Shown here: positions 6,121 through 6,468 of the stretch, piece by piece | Layout: each line of letters opens with the position of its first letter | How positions within the stretch are numbered: the stretch's first letter is position 1 | Assembly (NCBI GenBank): GCA_937901285.1 | Contig: CALCHI010000022.1 | Coordinates: 1-6,468 of the forward strand | Source: UBA8437 sp003445035 | GTDB taxonomy: Bacteria > Planctomycetota > Planctomycetia > Planctomycetales > Planctomycetaceae | Length of the DNA stretch: 6,468 nt | Reading direction: 5' to 3' | Notes under the pieces: model-generated | What the model was told of the DNA's origin: nothing | The model's database searches: none | Seen by the model: only the letters and a program-made list of their open reading frames with translations | Translations under genes and position numbers: made by a program

Positions 6121-6468
6121 ATGACCAGGAGTCAGTTTGATCGAGGCCGGTTGTCGATTCGCCCGCTGGGTGAACGGGTGCACGACTTGCAGCAGCCCGA
6201 CATCCTGAAGCGGCCGGGCGGCGAGCGGATCGCGTTCGAGCATCCGGCACTGCCGGTGCTCGCCGAGCGAACGGTCGCTGCGGCCCGGGCGGGGCGGGCG
6301 GTGTTGTGGGCCTGTGGCGGCCACGTGCTGCGTCAGGGCAGCGCGCCGTTGCTGATCGACCTGATGGAACGTGGGCTGCTGGGCCACCTGGCCCTGAATG
6401 GCGCCGGGGCGATACACGACTTCGAACTGGCGATGATCGGTCAGACGTGCGAGAGCGTGGCCCGGTAT
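6121..6468 (+). CDS. Conserved uncharacterised protein, distant deoxyhypusine-synthase-like fold, 3' end cut by window
   Basis: The first 116 codons of an open frame reach the window end. After an N-terminal stretch (IRPLGERVHDLQQPD) comes a helix-rich segment. It is followed by a strand-glycine pattern, VLWACGGHVLRQG (61-73), then LIDLMERGLLGHLALNGAG (78-96) and IHDFELAMIG (98-107). This resembles, from memory and without gaps, the NAD-binding core of deoxyhypusine synthase. There a strand, an S/T-N-L-I-x-S-G turn, a helix ending in L-V-x-x-x-x-V-D, then TTAGGVEED show the same spacing of Gly, Leu, Gly and Asp. Bacteria lack eIF5A, so the substrate would be something else, for example a polyamine-type or sugar-linked reaction. 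The catalytic lysine region lies beyond the window and cannot be checked. The gene sits 35 bases after the HAD phosphatase, suggesting a shared pathway. Functional assignment is speculative, but that the gene is real is well supported. Confidence 0.75.
   Translation, partial: MTRSQFDRGRLSIRPLGERVHDLQQPDILKRPGGERIAFEHPALPVLAERTVAAARAGRAVLWACGGHVLRQGSAPLLIDLMERGLLGHLALNGAGAIHDFELAMIGQTCESVARY

Overview
This GC-rich window looks like bacterial chromosome. The best guess for its source is a member of the Planctomycetota. That rests on remembered family resemblance of several proteins (the short beta-helix protein, the HAD phosphatase and the 'NGAGAIHD' protein) and not on a marker gene, so it is only moderately secure. 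I see no mobile element, tRNA, rRNA, CRISPR array or phage gene. Six protein genes fill nearly all of the sequence. Two of them run off the ends of the window.

Left part, minus strand: a right-handed beta-helix (pectate-lyase-superfamily-like) protein (1-805, C-terminus cut off) lies downstream of a membrane-anchored calcineurin-type metallophosphoesterase (909-2072), separated by 103 bases. A 72-base divergent intergenic region (2073-2144) separates the phosphoesterase from the plus-strand genes.

Middle, plus strand: a long-form UbiD-family prenylated-FMN decarboxylase (2145-3971) is followed after 17 bases by a THUMP-domain RNA methyltransferase of the RlmL/YpsC type (3989-5152). The tight spacing suggests co-transcription, although quinone synthesis and rRNA modification share no obvious function.

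Right part, plus strand: a short intergenic stretch carries a plausible promoter whose -10 element sits 7 bases before the next start codon. It leads into a HAD-superfamily phosphatase with a 40-residue N-terminal extension (5204-6085). After 35 bases and a strong ribosome binding site comes the first 116 codons of a protein that I think is distantly related to deoxyhypusine synthase (6121 to the window end). This HAD plus deoxyhypusine-synthase-like pair is the least understood and most interesting part of the window. The other genes belong to well-known families, although the precise substrates of the phosphoesterase, the decarboxylase and the beta-helix protein remain open.
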